A stretch of DNA of 64,000 bases from VAZQ01 sp963739385 (GTDB taxonomy: Bacteria > Pseudomonadota > Alphaproteobacteria > Rhizobiales > Xanthobacteraceae), in assembly GCA_963739385.1 (NCBI GenBank), contig CAVUAI010000001.1:76297-140296 (forward strand), written 5' to 3'. Below are positions 8,956-17,936 of the stretch, piece by piece. A program made the position numbers and the translations under genes. A model generated the notes under the pieces. That model made no database searches and had not been told where the DNA came from. It saw only the letters and a list, made by a program, of their open reading frames with translations. Numbering within the stretch: position 1 is the stretch's first letter; each line of letters begins with the position of its first letter.

Positions 8956-9154
8956 CGTCACCTCCCGGCCGCGCCGCTGTCGGCGGTCGCGCGCGTCCAC
9001 CTTCGAACCGTTCCAACATGCGTGGGCTGCAGGCAGGTCGTCATCGTCCGGGGCTCCATTTCCCCTGCGCGGCTCGCCGTGCTTTATATTGTGCTTTCGC
9101 TGCCGGCGAATCCGCTGCGGCGGATATCGCGTTTGGGGCGTCCGGGAGAACGAG

Positions 9155-9364
9155 ATGCGGCTGATCGGCTTGGGCATGCTTGCGCTGGTGGTCGTCCCCG
9201 AGGGCGCGTGGGCGCTGGCCAATCCGGCCTCGGTGTTCTGCGCCCAGAGCGGCGGCAAGAGCGAAATTCGCAAAGGGCCGCGCGGGCAATATGGCGTGTG
9301 CCGGCTTCCCGATGGCCGCGTCGTGAACGAGTGGGACTACTTCCGCAAGATGCATCGGCGCTAG
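9155..9364 (+). CDS. Small secreted DUF333-type protein
   Basis: A 69-residue protein with a short signal peptide (MRLIGLGMLALVVVPEGAWA) followed by the DUF333 core: ANPASVFCAQSGGKSEIRK, then GQYGVCRLPDGRVVNEWDYFRK. Two cysteines in the mature part are spaced as in that family and may form a disulfide. GGGAG lies eight bases before the ATG at 9155. It starts 199 bases from the divergent oxidase start and overlaps the convergent enolase-superfamily gene by four bases. Function is unknown; proteins with this domain are sometimes labelled putative hemolysins without good evidence. Confidence 0.75.
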   Translation: MRLIGLGMLALVVVPEGAWALANPASVFCAQSGGKSEIRKGPRGQYGVCRLPDGRVVNEWDYFRKMHRR

Positions 9365-10806
9365 GCGGATGCATCGGCCCTGGCCGGGCTGAGCCGCATC
9401 GGCTGCATCGCATCCCAGTCCGGCATTACGCCCACCGCCAACCCCGGCGACCGCGCAAGCGAGCCGAGTGCAAGCACGCCGGAGCGGATTGCGAGCCGCA
9501 CACGGTCGTTCGCGCGCCGGTAAAGGTCGGGGTGGGCGGAGAGGAAGCGAAGCTGCTCCTGCTCGGGCGCGCCCGCCATGCCGTCGACGTAGTGGTGGCC
9601 GTTGCGCTCGACGTGGGTCGCGCCCACGAGGGTTGCCAGCGCCAGGTCCTGCTGGACCGCGATTCCAGCCTGCGTGGTGAGATCCTCCGCGGACATGAAA
9701 TGCCGGTCCGCGCCAGCCTGTGCGTTGAGTTGCGCGATGCGCGCGCGGTTCAGCAGCGCGCGGTAGAAGCCCTTGCAGGACTTCGCCGAGGTGCCGCGGT
9801 AGCCGAGCGCACGCGCCTGCGGGAACACGCCGATATCGGCGTCGGATTCGTCGATCTCGACCGCAATCTCGCGCGCGAGCGCATGGATCGGCTCGGAGAG
9901 CGCCCTCGCACGCGTGATCGGCTGCTCGACGAACAGGATCGACGCCTTGAGGCGGGCCAGACGTGGGTCCGCGCCGATCCGGCGCCACAGGGCGACGACC
10001 GCGTCCACGTGCTCGAACTGCTCGTTGCCGTCGAGCGTCGCGAAATAGGGCTCCGGCAAGCGGTCGAGCACCGCGGCGATGCGCGCGAGGCGATCGATGT
10101 CGGTATCCAGCACACCCGCGACCTTGAGCTTGAAATAGCGGTGTCCGTAGACCGCGATCACCTCCTCCAGGCTCTCGGGCAGGCCGTCGTCCAGGCGCTT
10201 GCCGGCAGTATCGGCCGTCGTCAGCGCGTCGATCAGGCCCACGGTGTGGCGCGCGAAGATCGTCGGCGCCGGACGCAGATCTGCAAGGAAGCGTTCGAAA
10301 TCAAACCCCGCGAGGTCGGGCGCGGTTGCCGCCGTCAGCCCGATGCGATTGTCGCGTGCGAGCTCGAACACCGACGCCTGCTCGAGCCGGCCGAGCGCGT
10401 CGATGATCGCGCGCTCGATCAGCGCCAGCCCGAACGACGCCACGAGGCCGTTGAGGCCCGCGCGCGCGCAGGCGGCGTGGTGCGCCGCTTCGACCTGCGC
10501 GGAAAGGCCAAAGGCGGTCTCGGTTCCGGCGGCGAGCAGGTTCTGGCGGGCCATGTCGAGCGAGCAGCGGAGCTGATCGAAGTTGTCCTCGTTGCTCAGC
10601 GCCGGCGACTTGTCGAACCATTTCGGCACCAGCAGCTCGGCGGAAATGCCTTCGCCCTCGCGGCCATCGGCGAGCCGCACACGCGCGCGCACGAAGACCT
10701 GCGGCGCCTCGGTGAGCGTGACGACGCCGAAGCGGAACGGCAGCCGCAGCTTCACCGGCCGCTCATAGAAGCTCGCCTCCGCGAGGCACAGTCGCACCGC
10801 GTTCAT
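9361..10806 (-). CDS. Enolase-superfamily (mandelate racemase/muconate-lactonizing type) enzyme
   Basis: A 481-residue protein with the enolase-superfamily barrel, longer than typical members (about 370-400). Expected active-site positions can be placed: Lys226 and Lys228 in FKLKVAG, metal ligands Asp259 (TLDGNEQF), Glu294 (FVEQPI) and Asp319/Glu320 (EIDESDADI), and Lys342/Lys345 in TSAKSCKG. These suggest proton abstraction from a carboxylate, but the substrate cannot be named. Its ATG overlaps the stop of the isomerase-like gene, and it is the last gene of a five-gene leftward operon with a tripartite carboxylate transporter. A carboxylic-acid or sugar-acid substrate imported by that transporter is a reasonable inference. 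Confidence 0.78.
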   Translation of the reverse strand: MNAVRLCLAEASFYERPVKLRLPFRFGVVTLTEAPQVFVRARVRLADGREGEGISAELLVPKWFDKSPALSNEDNFDQLRCSLDMARQNLLAAGTETAFGLSAQVEAAHHAACARAGLNGLVASFGLALIERAIIDALGRLEQASVFELARDNRIGLTAATAPDLAGFDFERFLADLRPAPTIFARHTVGLIDALTTADTAGKRLDDGLPESLEEVIAVYGHRYFKLKVAGVLDTDIDRLARIAAVLDRLPEPYFATLDGNEQFEHVDAVVALWRRIGADPRLARLKASILFVEQPITRARALSEPIHALAREIAVEIDESDADIGVFPQARALGYRGTSAKSCKGFYRALLNRARIAQLNAQAGADRHFMSAEDLTTQAGIAVQQDLALATLVGATHVERNGHHYVDGMAGAPEQEQLRFLSAHPDLYRRANDRVRLAIRSGVLALGSLARSPGLAVGVMPDWDAMQPMRLSPARADASA

Positions 10807-11633
10807 GTTTTGCCTGCCTCGATCAGGCCGCGCAGATAGCCGATCTGGCGCGCGGCGCAGGTGGGACCATCGGGCTCGTAGATGAACGGCTCGACCGCGG
10901 AATCTCCGCCATAATTACTGGCGGCGATCGCCGCAAGAATGGGGGCGAATGCCATCGCGCCTTCGCCCGGACCGCGGCGGTTGGGATCGTTGAAATGGAT
11001 GTGACCGATCAGGCCAGTCGGCACCCAGCGGCGAATGAGGTCGGCGACCGGCAGCGTCTCGGTCTGGCCCGCGGCCGAGCAGTCGATCATGGTGCGCAGC
11101 GCGGGGCTCCCGATCGCGCGCACGATCGCGGCCGCCTCTTCCACCGTGTTGACGAACCGCGTCTGTTGGCGCGACAGCGGCTCGATGCAATAGGTCACGC
11201 GCGCCTGCGCCGCGGACTCGGCGACGGCGGCGAGGCAGTCGACCCCGCGCTTGCGGCCGTCCTCCTCCTCGCCCGGCGCCAGTTTGCGTTGATCGGGAGA
11301 GCCGTGCACGAGGATGCCGGCGCCGAGATCGGCGGCGAGCGCGCACAACTCGCGCATGACCTCGATGGTGCGTCGGCGCTGTGCCGCATCGGCCGTGGTG
11401 ATCGACAGTCCGGCGGGCGCGCGCAACAGATAGTGCAGGCTGTTGATGGCGATCCCGGCTTCGGCGGCCGCGCGGCGCCATTCGGCCCCGCGCCCGGGCG
11501 GAAGGTGCGTGGGGTCGTCAGTCAAGGTATAGGGCGCGATCTCGATCGCGTCGTAGCCGACGTCGCGGGCGAATGCGCACTGCCGCTCGAACGGCAGGGA
11601 CGCGATCACCTCGTTGCAGAGCGCAATGCGCAT
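10803..11633 (-). CDS. Sugar phosphate isomerase/epimerase-like TIM-barrel protein
   Basis: A 276-residue xylose-isomerase-like barrel (AP endonuclease family 2 fold). It begins MRIALCNEVIASLPFERQC and shows VGYDAIEIAPY, GILVHGSPDQRKL, CIEPLSRQQTRFVNTV and LIGHIHFNDPNRRGPGEG. The Glu and His residues in the last two segments are at positions that bind metal in this family. It lies four bases downstream of tctA and overlaps the enolase-superfamily gene, so the transporter and both enzymes are co-expressed. Function is probably isomerisation or epimerisation of a sugar acid or related compound; the exact reaction is not evident. Confidence 0.78.
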   Translation of the reverse strand: MRIALCNEVIASLPFERQCAFARDVGYDAIEIAPYTLTDDPTHLPPGRGAEWRRAAAEAGIAINSLHYLLRAPAGLSITTADAAQRRRTIEVMRELCALAADLGAGILVHGSPDQRKLAPGEEEDGRKRGVDCLAAVAESAAQARVTYCIEPLSRQQTRFVNTVEEAAAIVRAIGSPALRTMIDCSAAGQTETLPVADLIRRWVPTGLIGHIHFNDPNRRGPGEGAMAFAPILAAIAASNYGGDSAVEPFIYEPDGPTCAARQIGYLRGLIEAGKT

Positions 11634-11637
11634 GCCG

Positions 11638-13173
11638 TCAACTCGACCGCCGGAACGCCGGCAGGATGCGCGCCATCAGCGCGTCCCGCCACCGCAACGT
11701 GGCGGCGTGGATCGTCGGCACGTTGGTGATGAATGTCCACAGCACCAGGATGGCCAGCACTGCGCTGATGGGCCGGGTGAAGAAGGGGACGAGATCGCCG
11801 TCGCTGAGCACCAGCCCGCGCCGCAGGTTCTTGTCCAGGATGTCGCCCAGCACCAGGCCTAGGACGAACGGCGCAGCCGGATAGCCGTACCGCCGCATGA
11901 TGAAGACCAGCGTGCCGAAGCCGAGCATGGTGTAGACGTCGAACAGCCGCGACGCCAGCGAATACGATCCGATCACGCACAGCACGAAGATGATCGGCAT
12001 CATGATCGAACGCGGGACCTGCGCGATGCGCAGCAGCGGCCGTATGAAGAACAGCCCGAAGAACAGAATTCCCAGGGTCGAGAACAGCACCATGGCGACC
12101 ACGTCGAACACGAATTGCGGGTTGTCGACCATCAGCATCGGCCCCGCCTGCACGCCGTGGATGATCATGGCCGCCAGCAGAACCGCACAGGGGGCGGAGC
12201 CGGGGATCGCCAGCGCAAGCGCGGGAATGATGCCGCCGGGGACCGAGGCGTTGTCGCCGGTCTCGGCCGCCATCAGGCCCTCGATCGAGCCCTTGCCGTA
12301 TTTCTCCGGCTCCTTGCTCAGCCGTTTGGCCGTCGCATAGGACGACCACGCCGCCATGTCCTCGCCGACGCCGGGCAATATGCCGACCCAGACCCCGATC
12401 ACGCCTGAGCGCAGGATGGTCCGCCAGTATCGCAGCACGTCCATGATACGCGGAATCGGCGAGCCGAATTCCATGATCTTCGGCCGTGCGAAACGCTCGC
12501 TCATCACGGTGAGCACTTCCGAGAAGCCGAAGGCGCCGACGAGAACCGGAATGAGCCCGAATCCGCCGGCGAGATCGGCATTGCCGAAGCTGAAGCGCTC
12601 GTAGGCATACATGCCTTCCTGGCCGATGCCTGCCACGAACAGGCCGAGGAATCCGGCGAGCCAGCCCTTGATCGGATCGGCGGCGACGACGTTGCCCGAC
12701 ATCACCACGCCGAGCAGCGAGAGCCAGAAGAACTCGAACGCGCCGAAGCTCAGCGCGACCTCGCCCAGCATCGGGGTGAACAGCGCGAGGCAGATGAGCC
12801 CGAACAGCGTTCCGACCACCGATCCGGTGGTGGCGATGCCCATGGCGCGGCCGGCCTGTCCCTGCCGGGCGAGCTGGTAGCCGTCGAGGCAGGCGGCGGC
12901 GTTGGCGGCGGTGCCCGGAATGTTCAGGAGGATCGCGGTGCGGCTGCCGCCGTAGATCGCGCCGTTATAGGCGCACACCAGCACCAGGATCGCCTGGTTT
13001 GGCTGCATCTTCAGCGTGAGCGTCGTCAGCAGCGTGATCACGAGCGTGGCGCTCAAGCCGGGCATGCAACCCGCGGTCACGCCGAGCAGGGTCGCCCCGA
13101 AGGCAAGCGCGAGCGAGAGCGGGTTGAGGTACCCGACCACCGCATTGCCGAACATGATCAGGCCATCGAGCAT
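11638..13173 (-). CDS. tctA: Tripartite tricarboxylate transporter large permease
   Basis: The 511-residue integral membrane subunit of a TTT transporter, which takes up carboxylates using the ion gradient and a periplasmic binding protein. The family signatures are GCMPGLSATLVITLLTTLT near the N-terminus and YGGSRTAILLNIPGTAANAAAC, with about twelve hydrophobic segments and PRSIMMPIIFVLCVIGSY near the C-terminus. It follows tctB by 13 bases and precedes the isomerase gene by four, in the order tctC-tctB-tctA-isomerase-enolase. The ligand is not determinable from sequence. Confidence 0.9.
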   Translation of the reverse strand: MLDGLIMFGNAVVGYLNPLSLALAFGATLLGVTAGCMPGLSATLVITLLTTLTLKMQPNQAILVLVCAYNGAIYGGSRTAILLNIPGTAANAAACLDGYQLARQGQAGRAMGIATTGSVVGTLFGLICLALFTPMLGEVALSFGAFEFFWLSLLGVVMSGNVVAADPIKGWLAGFLGLFVAGIGQEGMYAYERFSFGNADLAGGFGLIPVLVGAFGFSEVLTVMSERFARPKIMEFGSPIPRIMDVLRYWRTILRSGVIGVWVGILPGVGEDMAAWSSYATAKRLSKEPEKYGKGSIEGLMAAETGDNASVPGGIIPALALAIPGSAPCAVLLAAMIIHGVQAGPMLMVDNPQFVFDVVAMVLFSTLGILFFGLFFIRPLLRIAQVPRSIMMPIIFVLCVIGSYSLASRLFDVYTMLGFGTLVFIMRRYGYPAAPFVLGLVLGDILDKNLRRGLVLSDGDLVPFFTRPISAVLAILVLWTFITNVPTIHAATLRWRDALMARILPAFRRSS

Positions 13174-13186
13174 CGCTCACTCGATC

Positions 13187-13753
13187 TCAGGGCAGGCGGA
13201 CCAGGAACACATACTGGAACGTCAGCATGACCACGGTCGCCACCGCCGGCGCGATGACGGCGGCGAGCACCAGCCGGTGCAGCGTGGGTTGCGCCGGGAC
13301 GCGACCGGTCTCGTCCAGCAGCATGATGTGCAGAAACAGAAACGCCGCCGTCAGCACCCAGTAGGGTAGGCCGCCGCCGAGCAGCACGCCGCCATAGGTG
13401 ACGCACAGCAGCCAGCTCAGTCCGACGCGCCTCCAGTCGAACCCCTCGTCACGCAGGGTCGACAGAGCCGCATCGACGGGCGCCGCGGCATCAACAGGCG
13501 CGGCGGCATCGGCGAGCGTGGCAGGCTCCGGCGCATCGGGAAGAGCCGGCTCGCGCCGGGCGACGAGGATCGCGCCGAAGATGATGAACGCAATGCCCAG
13601 CAGGCCGGGAACGACCCCGGGCGCGGTCGCCGGAGGAATTCCCAGAGACTGCAGCCGATCCATCATCCATGCGCCGTAGACCACGGCGATGCCGAAGGCG
13701 ATCCAGATCAGGCCGCCGATGCGCTCGGAGGAAAGAACCCGCATCACCTGCAT
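13187..13753 (-). CDS. tctB: Tripartite tricarboxylate transporter small permease
   Basis: A 188-residue protein with four hydrophobic segments typical of the TctB subunit: IGGLIWIAFGIAVVYGAWM, GVVPGLLGIAFIIFGAILV and two further helices in the C-terminal half. An Ala/Pro/Asp-rich linker (about residues 70-100, ADAAAPVDAAAPVDAA) separates the helix pairs; the APVDAA unit is repeated. TctB proteins are poorly conserved, so the call relies on size, topology and position between tctC and tctA. Confidence 0.82.
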   Translation of the reverse strand: MQVMRVLSSERIGGLIWIAFGIAVVYGAWMMDRLQSLGIPPATAPGVVPGLLGIAFIIFGAILVARREPALPDAPEPATLADAAAPVDAAAPVDAALSTLRDEGFDWRRVGLSWLLCVTYGGVLLGGGLPYWVLTAAFLFLHIMLLDETGRVPAQPTLHRLVLAAVIAPAVATVVMLTFQYVFLVRLP

Positions 13754-13787
13754 GGTCGTGAATCGGCGGGAGCCGAATGCCGCGCCG

Positions 13788-14792
13788 TCACGGCTTGGGG
13801 ATGCCGACGGTGTCCGGCGATACCTTGGCCTTGCCGCCGTCCTGCAGCTGCCATGCCGTGGTGCGGATCGCCGGCATCACCAGTTGCTGCGCCTCGTCAC
13901 CATAGGCCGGCGCGAACATGGCGCCGTTGGCGGTTGCATATTTCTGCAGCGCCTCGGATTTCATGACCACGTCCTTCCAAACCATGTCGAGGGTTTGCAG
14001 GACCGGCGCCGGCAGGTTCTTGGGCACGAAGATGCCGAAATAGTTGGCGTCGGGCTTGAAGCCGGCGACCGCCGACGTGATCGGCGGGATGGTGCCATAG
14101 CCCTCGAGCTCGAGCGGCTTGTCGGAGAGCACGGCGAGCGCGCGCAGGCGGTGGCCGCGGATCATGTTGGCCTGCTCGACCGCGAGCTGGGTCGTGACCT
14201 CGGTCTCGCCCGCAACGGTCGCGATCACGGCCGGATTGCCGCCATCGTAGGACACATGCTTGTAGGTGAGGCCGAGCGCGCGGGTGAATGCCTCGATCGC
14301 GGCGTGGCCCGAGGAATTGATGCCGGCGCTGCCGACCGATACCTGGCCGGGTTTTGCCTTCATGGCATTCACGACGTCCTGCGGACTCTTGTAGGGCGTG
14401 TTGTTGTTGACGCTGAGGATCGAGACATTGATGACCGTGAGATAGAGCCTCCAGTCGGTGATCTTGGTGTCGAGCAGGCCGCTGATCACGTAGGTGCCGA
14501 GGTCCTTCGCGGCGCCCGCGGTCCAGGTGTAGCCGTCGGGCGCGGCCTGCATGGCGTTGCGCGTGCCGATCGAGCCGGAGGCGCCGGCCTGGTTGACGAC
14601 CACGACCTTCTGGCCGAGCGCCTTCTCGATCTCGGCCGCGGCCAGGCGGCTCACCTGATCGGTCGATCCGCCGGCCGCCCACGGCACGATCAGCGTGATC
14701 GGCTTGTCCGGCTTCCACGGATAATTTTGCGCGGACGCGGCGCCGGTGAGCGCAAGGGCGGCGGCGGTCGCAAGCGTGATGGTGCGCAGCAT
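13788..14792 (-). CDS. tctC: Tripartite tricarboxylate transporter substrate-binding protein (Bug family)
   Basis: A 334-residue periplasmic binding protein. The start at 14792 follows a GGGAGG site and yields a clear signal peptide (MLRTITLATAAALALTGAASA, cleavage after Ala). The mature part shows the Bug hallmarks KPITLIVPWAAGGSTDQVSR and VVVVNQAGASGSIGTRNA, which form the carboxylate-binding loops. It is the promoter-proximal gene of the leftward operon, with 34 bases to tctB. An upstream extension of the frame to 14948 shows no family similarity. Confidence 0.88.
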   Translation of the reverse strand: MLRTITLATAAALALTGAASAQNYPWKPDKPITLIVPWAAGGSTDQVSRLAAAEIEKALGQKVVVVNQAGASGSIGTRNAMQAAPDGYTWTAGAAKDLGTYVISGLLDTKITDWRLYLTVINVSILSVNNNTPYKSPQDVVNAMKAKPGQVSVGSAGINSSGHAAIEAFTRALGLTYKHVSYDGGNPAVIATVAGETEVTTQLAVEQANMIRGHRLRALAVLSDKPLELEGYGTIPPITSAVAGFKPDANYFGIFVPKNLPAPVLQTLDMVWKDVVMKSEALQKYATANGAMFAPAYGDEAQQLVMPAIRTTAWQLQDGGKAKVSPDTVGIPKP

Positions 14793-15029
14793 GGTGGTCC
14801 TCCCGATGGCGTCGTTGCAGCAGCGGCCGAACTTGTCGTCGGCTTGTCGTTCACACCGGCACCTCAATCGCGCGGGTCTGGCGCGCGCCGGTGATCGCAT
14901 TCGCGCGGTCGTGAGCACGATGGTGCAGGACGGGAGCCTGTTAGGCAAGGCGCAAGGCGGCGCGGGGCAACACGCCGCGTCGCCGGCGGTTGCTTGCGGC
15001 CAGATGCCGCGCGCGACGTGCGCCCGTCC

Positions 15030-16022
15030 TCAGCAGGGCGGCGGCGGCGCGTCGACCCGCTTGGGATCGATCGCCTTGAGCCCGTCGGGCCAGGTCAACT
15101 GCGTGAAGTCGATCTTCTGCTCGGTCATCTTCTCCACCTGCGCCCAGCGGCTGAGACTGCAGAAGTCGTCGTAGTACACCTTGTCGATCGCCAGCGGCCG
15201 GGTATTGGTGTCCCACTGCTCGCGCGTCGCCTTCTCGCTGAGGTCGAGCTTGGCCTTGGCATAGGCCGCGACACTGGCGAAGTCCTTTTCCGCGATGTCG
15301 CGGCCCTTGATCGTCGCCCGCAGCCAGCGCGTCGCGATTTCCTTGCCCTGCGGGCTCGCGAGCCATTCCGGGCGTGCTCCGGCGACCAGGTAGCCCTGGA
15401 TATAGCCGGTCGCGTCGGTCAGGTAATGCGCCTTGTCCGGGCAGATCTCCAGGGTGCGCGAGCCCACCGGCTGCCAGATGAAGAACGCGGCGATCTCTCC
15501 GCCGCACAGCGCCGCCGGCAGCACCTGCGTATCCAGGTTCTTCACCGCGACCTTCGACGGATCGACCCCGTTCTTGGTCAGATACTCCGAGATGAACCAC
15601 GAGCCGGTGGAGCCGACGCGCGTCGCCACGGTCTTGCCGGCCAGGTCCTGCGGCTTGGTGATGTCCTTGCGCGCCACCGCGACATAACCCTTGGCGTCGC
15701 GCTCCATCACCGCGATGGTGCGGTAGTCGCCCTTGACGCGGAAGAAGTACTGCACGCTCGGGAGGTCGCCGGTCATGACGATGTCGCCCTGGCCGGTCTG
15801 GAACGCCTGGAACGCGGTCGTGCCGGACGGGAACAGCCGGTAGGTGACGTCGAGGCCTTCCTGCTGGTAGAGGCCCTTGTCGAACGCCATCCAGACCGAG
15901 TCGTTGTTGACGGAGGGTTGTCCGAACAACGTCATCTTGAGCGGCGCCTGCTGCGCCTGCGCCGGCATCGCGCCGACCATGACGCCGAACATTGCCGCCA
16001 GTCCCCGTGGGAAGATGGACAT
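15030..16022 (-). CDS. NitT/TauT-type ABC transporter substrate-binding protein
   Basis: A 330-residue periplasmic protein of the SsuA/NrtA/ThiY-like family. A signal peptide (MSIFPRGLAAMFGVMVGAMPAQAQ) follows a GGAGA site. The mature protein shows SVNNDSVWMAFDKGLYQQEG, the family's entry motif, and LAGKTVATRVGSTGSWFISEYL for the hinge region. It ends in an unusual proline run (APPPPC). It is the last gene of an ATPase-permease-binding-protein operon running leftward. A sulfonate, nitrile or pyrimidine-like ligand is possible; the sequence does not decide. Confidence 0.82.
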   Translation of the reverse strand: MSIFPRGLAAMFGVMVGAMPAQAQQAPLKMTLFGQPSVNNDSVWMAFDKGLYQQEGLDVTYRLFPSGTTAFQAFQTGQGDIVMTGDLPSVQYFFRVKGDYRTIAVMERDAKGYVAVARKDITKPQDLAGKTVATRVGSTGSWFISEYLTKNGVDPSKVAVKNLDTQVLPAALCGGEIAAFFIWQPVGSRTLEICPDKAHYLTDATGYIQGYLVAGARPEWLASPQGKEIATRWLRATIKGRDIAEKDFASVAAYAKAKLDLSEKATREQWDTNTRPLAIDKVYYDDFCSLSRWAQVEKMTEQKIDFTQLTWPDGLKAIDPKRVDAPPPPC

Positions 16023-16042
16023 CTGGGTCTCCTTGTGTGTGA

Positions 16043-16900
16043 TCACGTCACCGAGAGATAGGACATGTAGCGGGCGAGCACGCGCTCGACGAGAAAGCGG
16101 AACATCCGGTCCACGGCGAAGCCGAGGATGCAGATCGTCAGCAGCGCCACGAAAATGCGGTTGGTCTGCAGCAGCAGCGAGGATTTCTGCAGCAGGTAGC
16201 CGATGCCGGAATCCGCCGCCAGGATCTCGGCCGGGATGATGCTCATGAACGAGGACGCCATGGCGACCCGCATGCCGGTGACGATGTACGGCACCGCCGA
16301 GGGAATGACGACCAGGACGAAGATCTCCAGGCGGTTGGCGCCCAGGCATTCGGCCGCGCGCTGACGCGCGATCGGCGCCCGCCACACGCCCGCGGTGGTG
16401 TTGACGACCACGATGAAAAACGTGCCCCAGAAGATCAGAAAGTATTTCGACATCTCGCCGATGCCGAACCAGATCACGGCAATGGGAATCATCGCGGTGG
16501 GCGAGAGGTAGCGCAGCAGCTCGATGCTGGGGTCGAGCAGGTCGTGCAGGACGCGTATGCGTCCGAGCAGGACCCCCAGCACGACTCCGAACAGCGAGCC
16601 CCAGACGAAACCCACCAGCACCCGCACCATGCTGATCGAAACGTCGGCGAAGATCTCGCCGCTCATGATCATCGGAATGGCGGTGCGGATGACTTCGACC
16701 GGCGGCGGGATCAGGAACGGGTTGAAGACGAAGGTCGACAGCACCTGCCAGATCGAGAACGCGATCAGGAGCGATGCGGTGGACAGGACGATCCCACGAC
16801 GTTTGCCGCTGCCCAGCCACAGGCGCAATGGGTGCAACGAGGACCCGGGCACCGCCAATCCCCGCGGTGCCGCCGCTCTGCCGTCACGAACGTTCACCAT
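16043..16900 (-). CDS. NitT/TauT-type ABC transporter permease
   Basis: Inner-membrane permease of 285 residues with six hydrophobic helices and the EAA-like cytoplasmic loop (AAECLGANRLEIFVLVVIPSAVPYIVTGMRVA) that contacts the ATPase. The start at 16900 gives MVNVRDGRAAAP; the open frame continues upstream through the ATPase gene on another frame and should not be used. The intergenic spacings are 29 bases from the ATPase and 20 bases to the binding protein, consistent with one transcript. Confidence 0.85.
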   Translation of the reverse strand: MVNVRDGRAAAPRGLAVPGSSLHPLRLWLGSGKRRGIVLSTASLLIAFSIWQVLSTFVFNPFLIPPPVEVIRTAIPMIMSGEIFADVSISMVRVLVGFVWGSLFGVVLGVLLGRIRVLHDLLDPSIELLRYLSPTAMIPIAVIWFGIGEMSKYFLIFWGTFFIVVVNTTAGVWRAPIARQRAAECLGANRLEIFVLVVIPSAVPYIVTGMRVAMASSFMSIIPAEILAADSGIGYLLQKSSLLLQTNRIFVALLTICILGFAVDRMFRFLVERVLARYMSYLSVT

Positions 16901-16929
16901 CGGCCCACAGTCTCCAGTGGCGGCTGCGG

Positions 16930-17712
16930 CTACGCGGAGGCCATAGCCTGCTCGGAGAGCGCGACGTCGGGCTCGAGCAGCGTCTCGATCTCGTGAAACA
17001 GTTGCGCAATCCTTGGATGCGTGAGATCGCGCGGCCTCGGGAAGTCGACGTCGAATACCTTGGTGATCGTGGAACGCGGACCGACCGACATCATGCCGAT
17101 GCGGTCCGCGAGCAGGATCGCCTCCGCGATGTCGTGGGTGACGAACACCACGGTCTTGCGCGTGCGTTGCCAGATCGCCAGGAGCACCGAATGCATCCGG
17201 CGGCGGGTGAGGGCGTCGAGCGCACCGAACGGTTCGTCCATCAGCAGAACCTCCGGCTCGACCGCGAGCGCGCGCGCGATCTGCAAGCGCTGGCGCATGC
17301 CGCCGGAGAGCTGCGCCGGGAATTTCGTCCGGTGGCGATCGAGGTCCACCATGCGCAGGTAGGTGTCGATGATCGAGGCCCATTCCCGCCTTGGGACCTT
17401 GCGCACGCGCAGCCCGAACCGCACGTTTTCCTCGACGTTCAACCAGGGAAGCAGCGCCGAGCCGGCATCCTGGAAGAACATCACGCGGTCGCGGCCGGCG
17501 CCGGTGACCGCGATGCCGTCGGATGTCACGGATCCGCTGGTCGCCGGCTCGAATCCTGCGAGGATGTTGAGGAGCGTCGATTTCCCGCAGCCGGACGGGC
17601 CGAGCAGGCAGAAGAACTCGCCGTCGAGGACCTCGACATCGACTCCATCCAGTGCGACGTAGGATTGATGCGCGGAATCGTACGTCTTGCGTAGGTTGGC
17701 GACCCGCAACAA
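16930..17712 (-). CDS. NitT/TauT-type ABC transporter ATP-binding protein
   Basis: ATPase subunit of 260 residues, first gene of this leftward transporter operon. Walker A GPSGCGKST, Q-loop FFQDAGSALLPW, signature LSGGMRQRL, Walker B VLLMDEPFGALD and switch FVTHDIAEA are all present. No ATG is available at the expected N-terminus. A TTG at 17712 is the best start because a GGAGG site lies six bases upstream and LRVANLRKTYDSA then gives the usual first beta-strand. Its promoter must lie in the 224 bases shared with the divergent RidA-domain gene. Confidence 0.85.
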   Translation of the reverse strand: MLRVANLRKTYDSAHQSYVALDGVDVEVLDGEFFCLLGPSGCGKSTLLNILAGFEPATSGSVTSDGIAVTGAGRDRVMFFQDAGSALLPWLNVEENVRFGLRVRKVPRREWASIIDTYLRMVDLDRHRTKFPAQLSGGMRQRLQIARALAVEPEVLLMDEPFGALDALTRRRMHSVLLAIWQRTRKTVVFVTHDIAEAILLADRIGMMSVGPRSTITKVFDVDFPRPRDLTHPRIAQLFHEIETLLEPDVALSEQAMASA

Positions 17713-17936
17713 TCTCTGCCTCCGATGGACAGCAGGAGCACGACGGCCGCAAAACCGTAGGGTTGCACCACCCGGGTGTCAATGAACGAACTTCATCAGC
17801 CGATGCTGCTTTTCTCGGCGCAGACCGCCGCGCACGCGAGCGCGGCGATGCCGGTTGTGCCGCCGGCTCGACTCGCATGGCACGGCTTGCCAAGCTGCGG
17901 CGCGGCAGCAAGGTGCTGAGCATAGGGGAGAGGGTA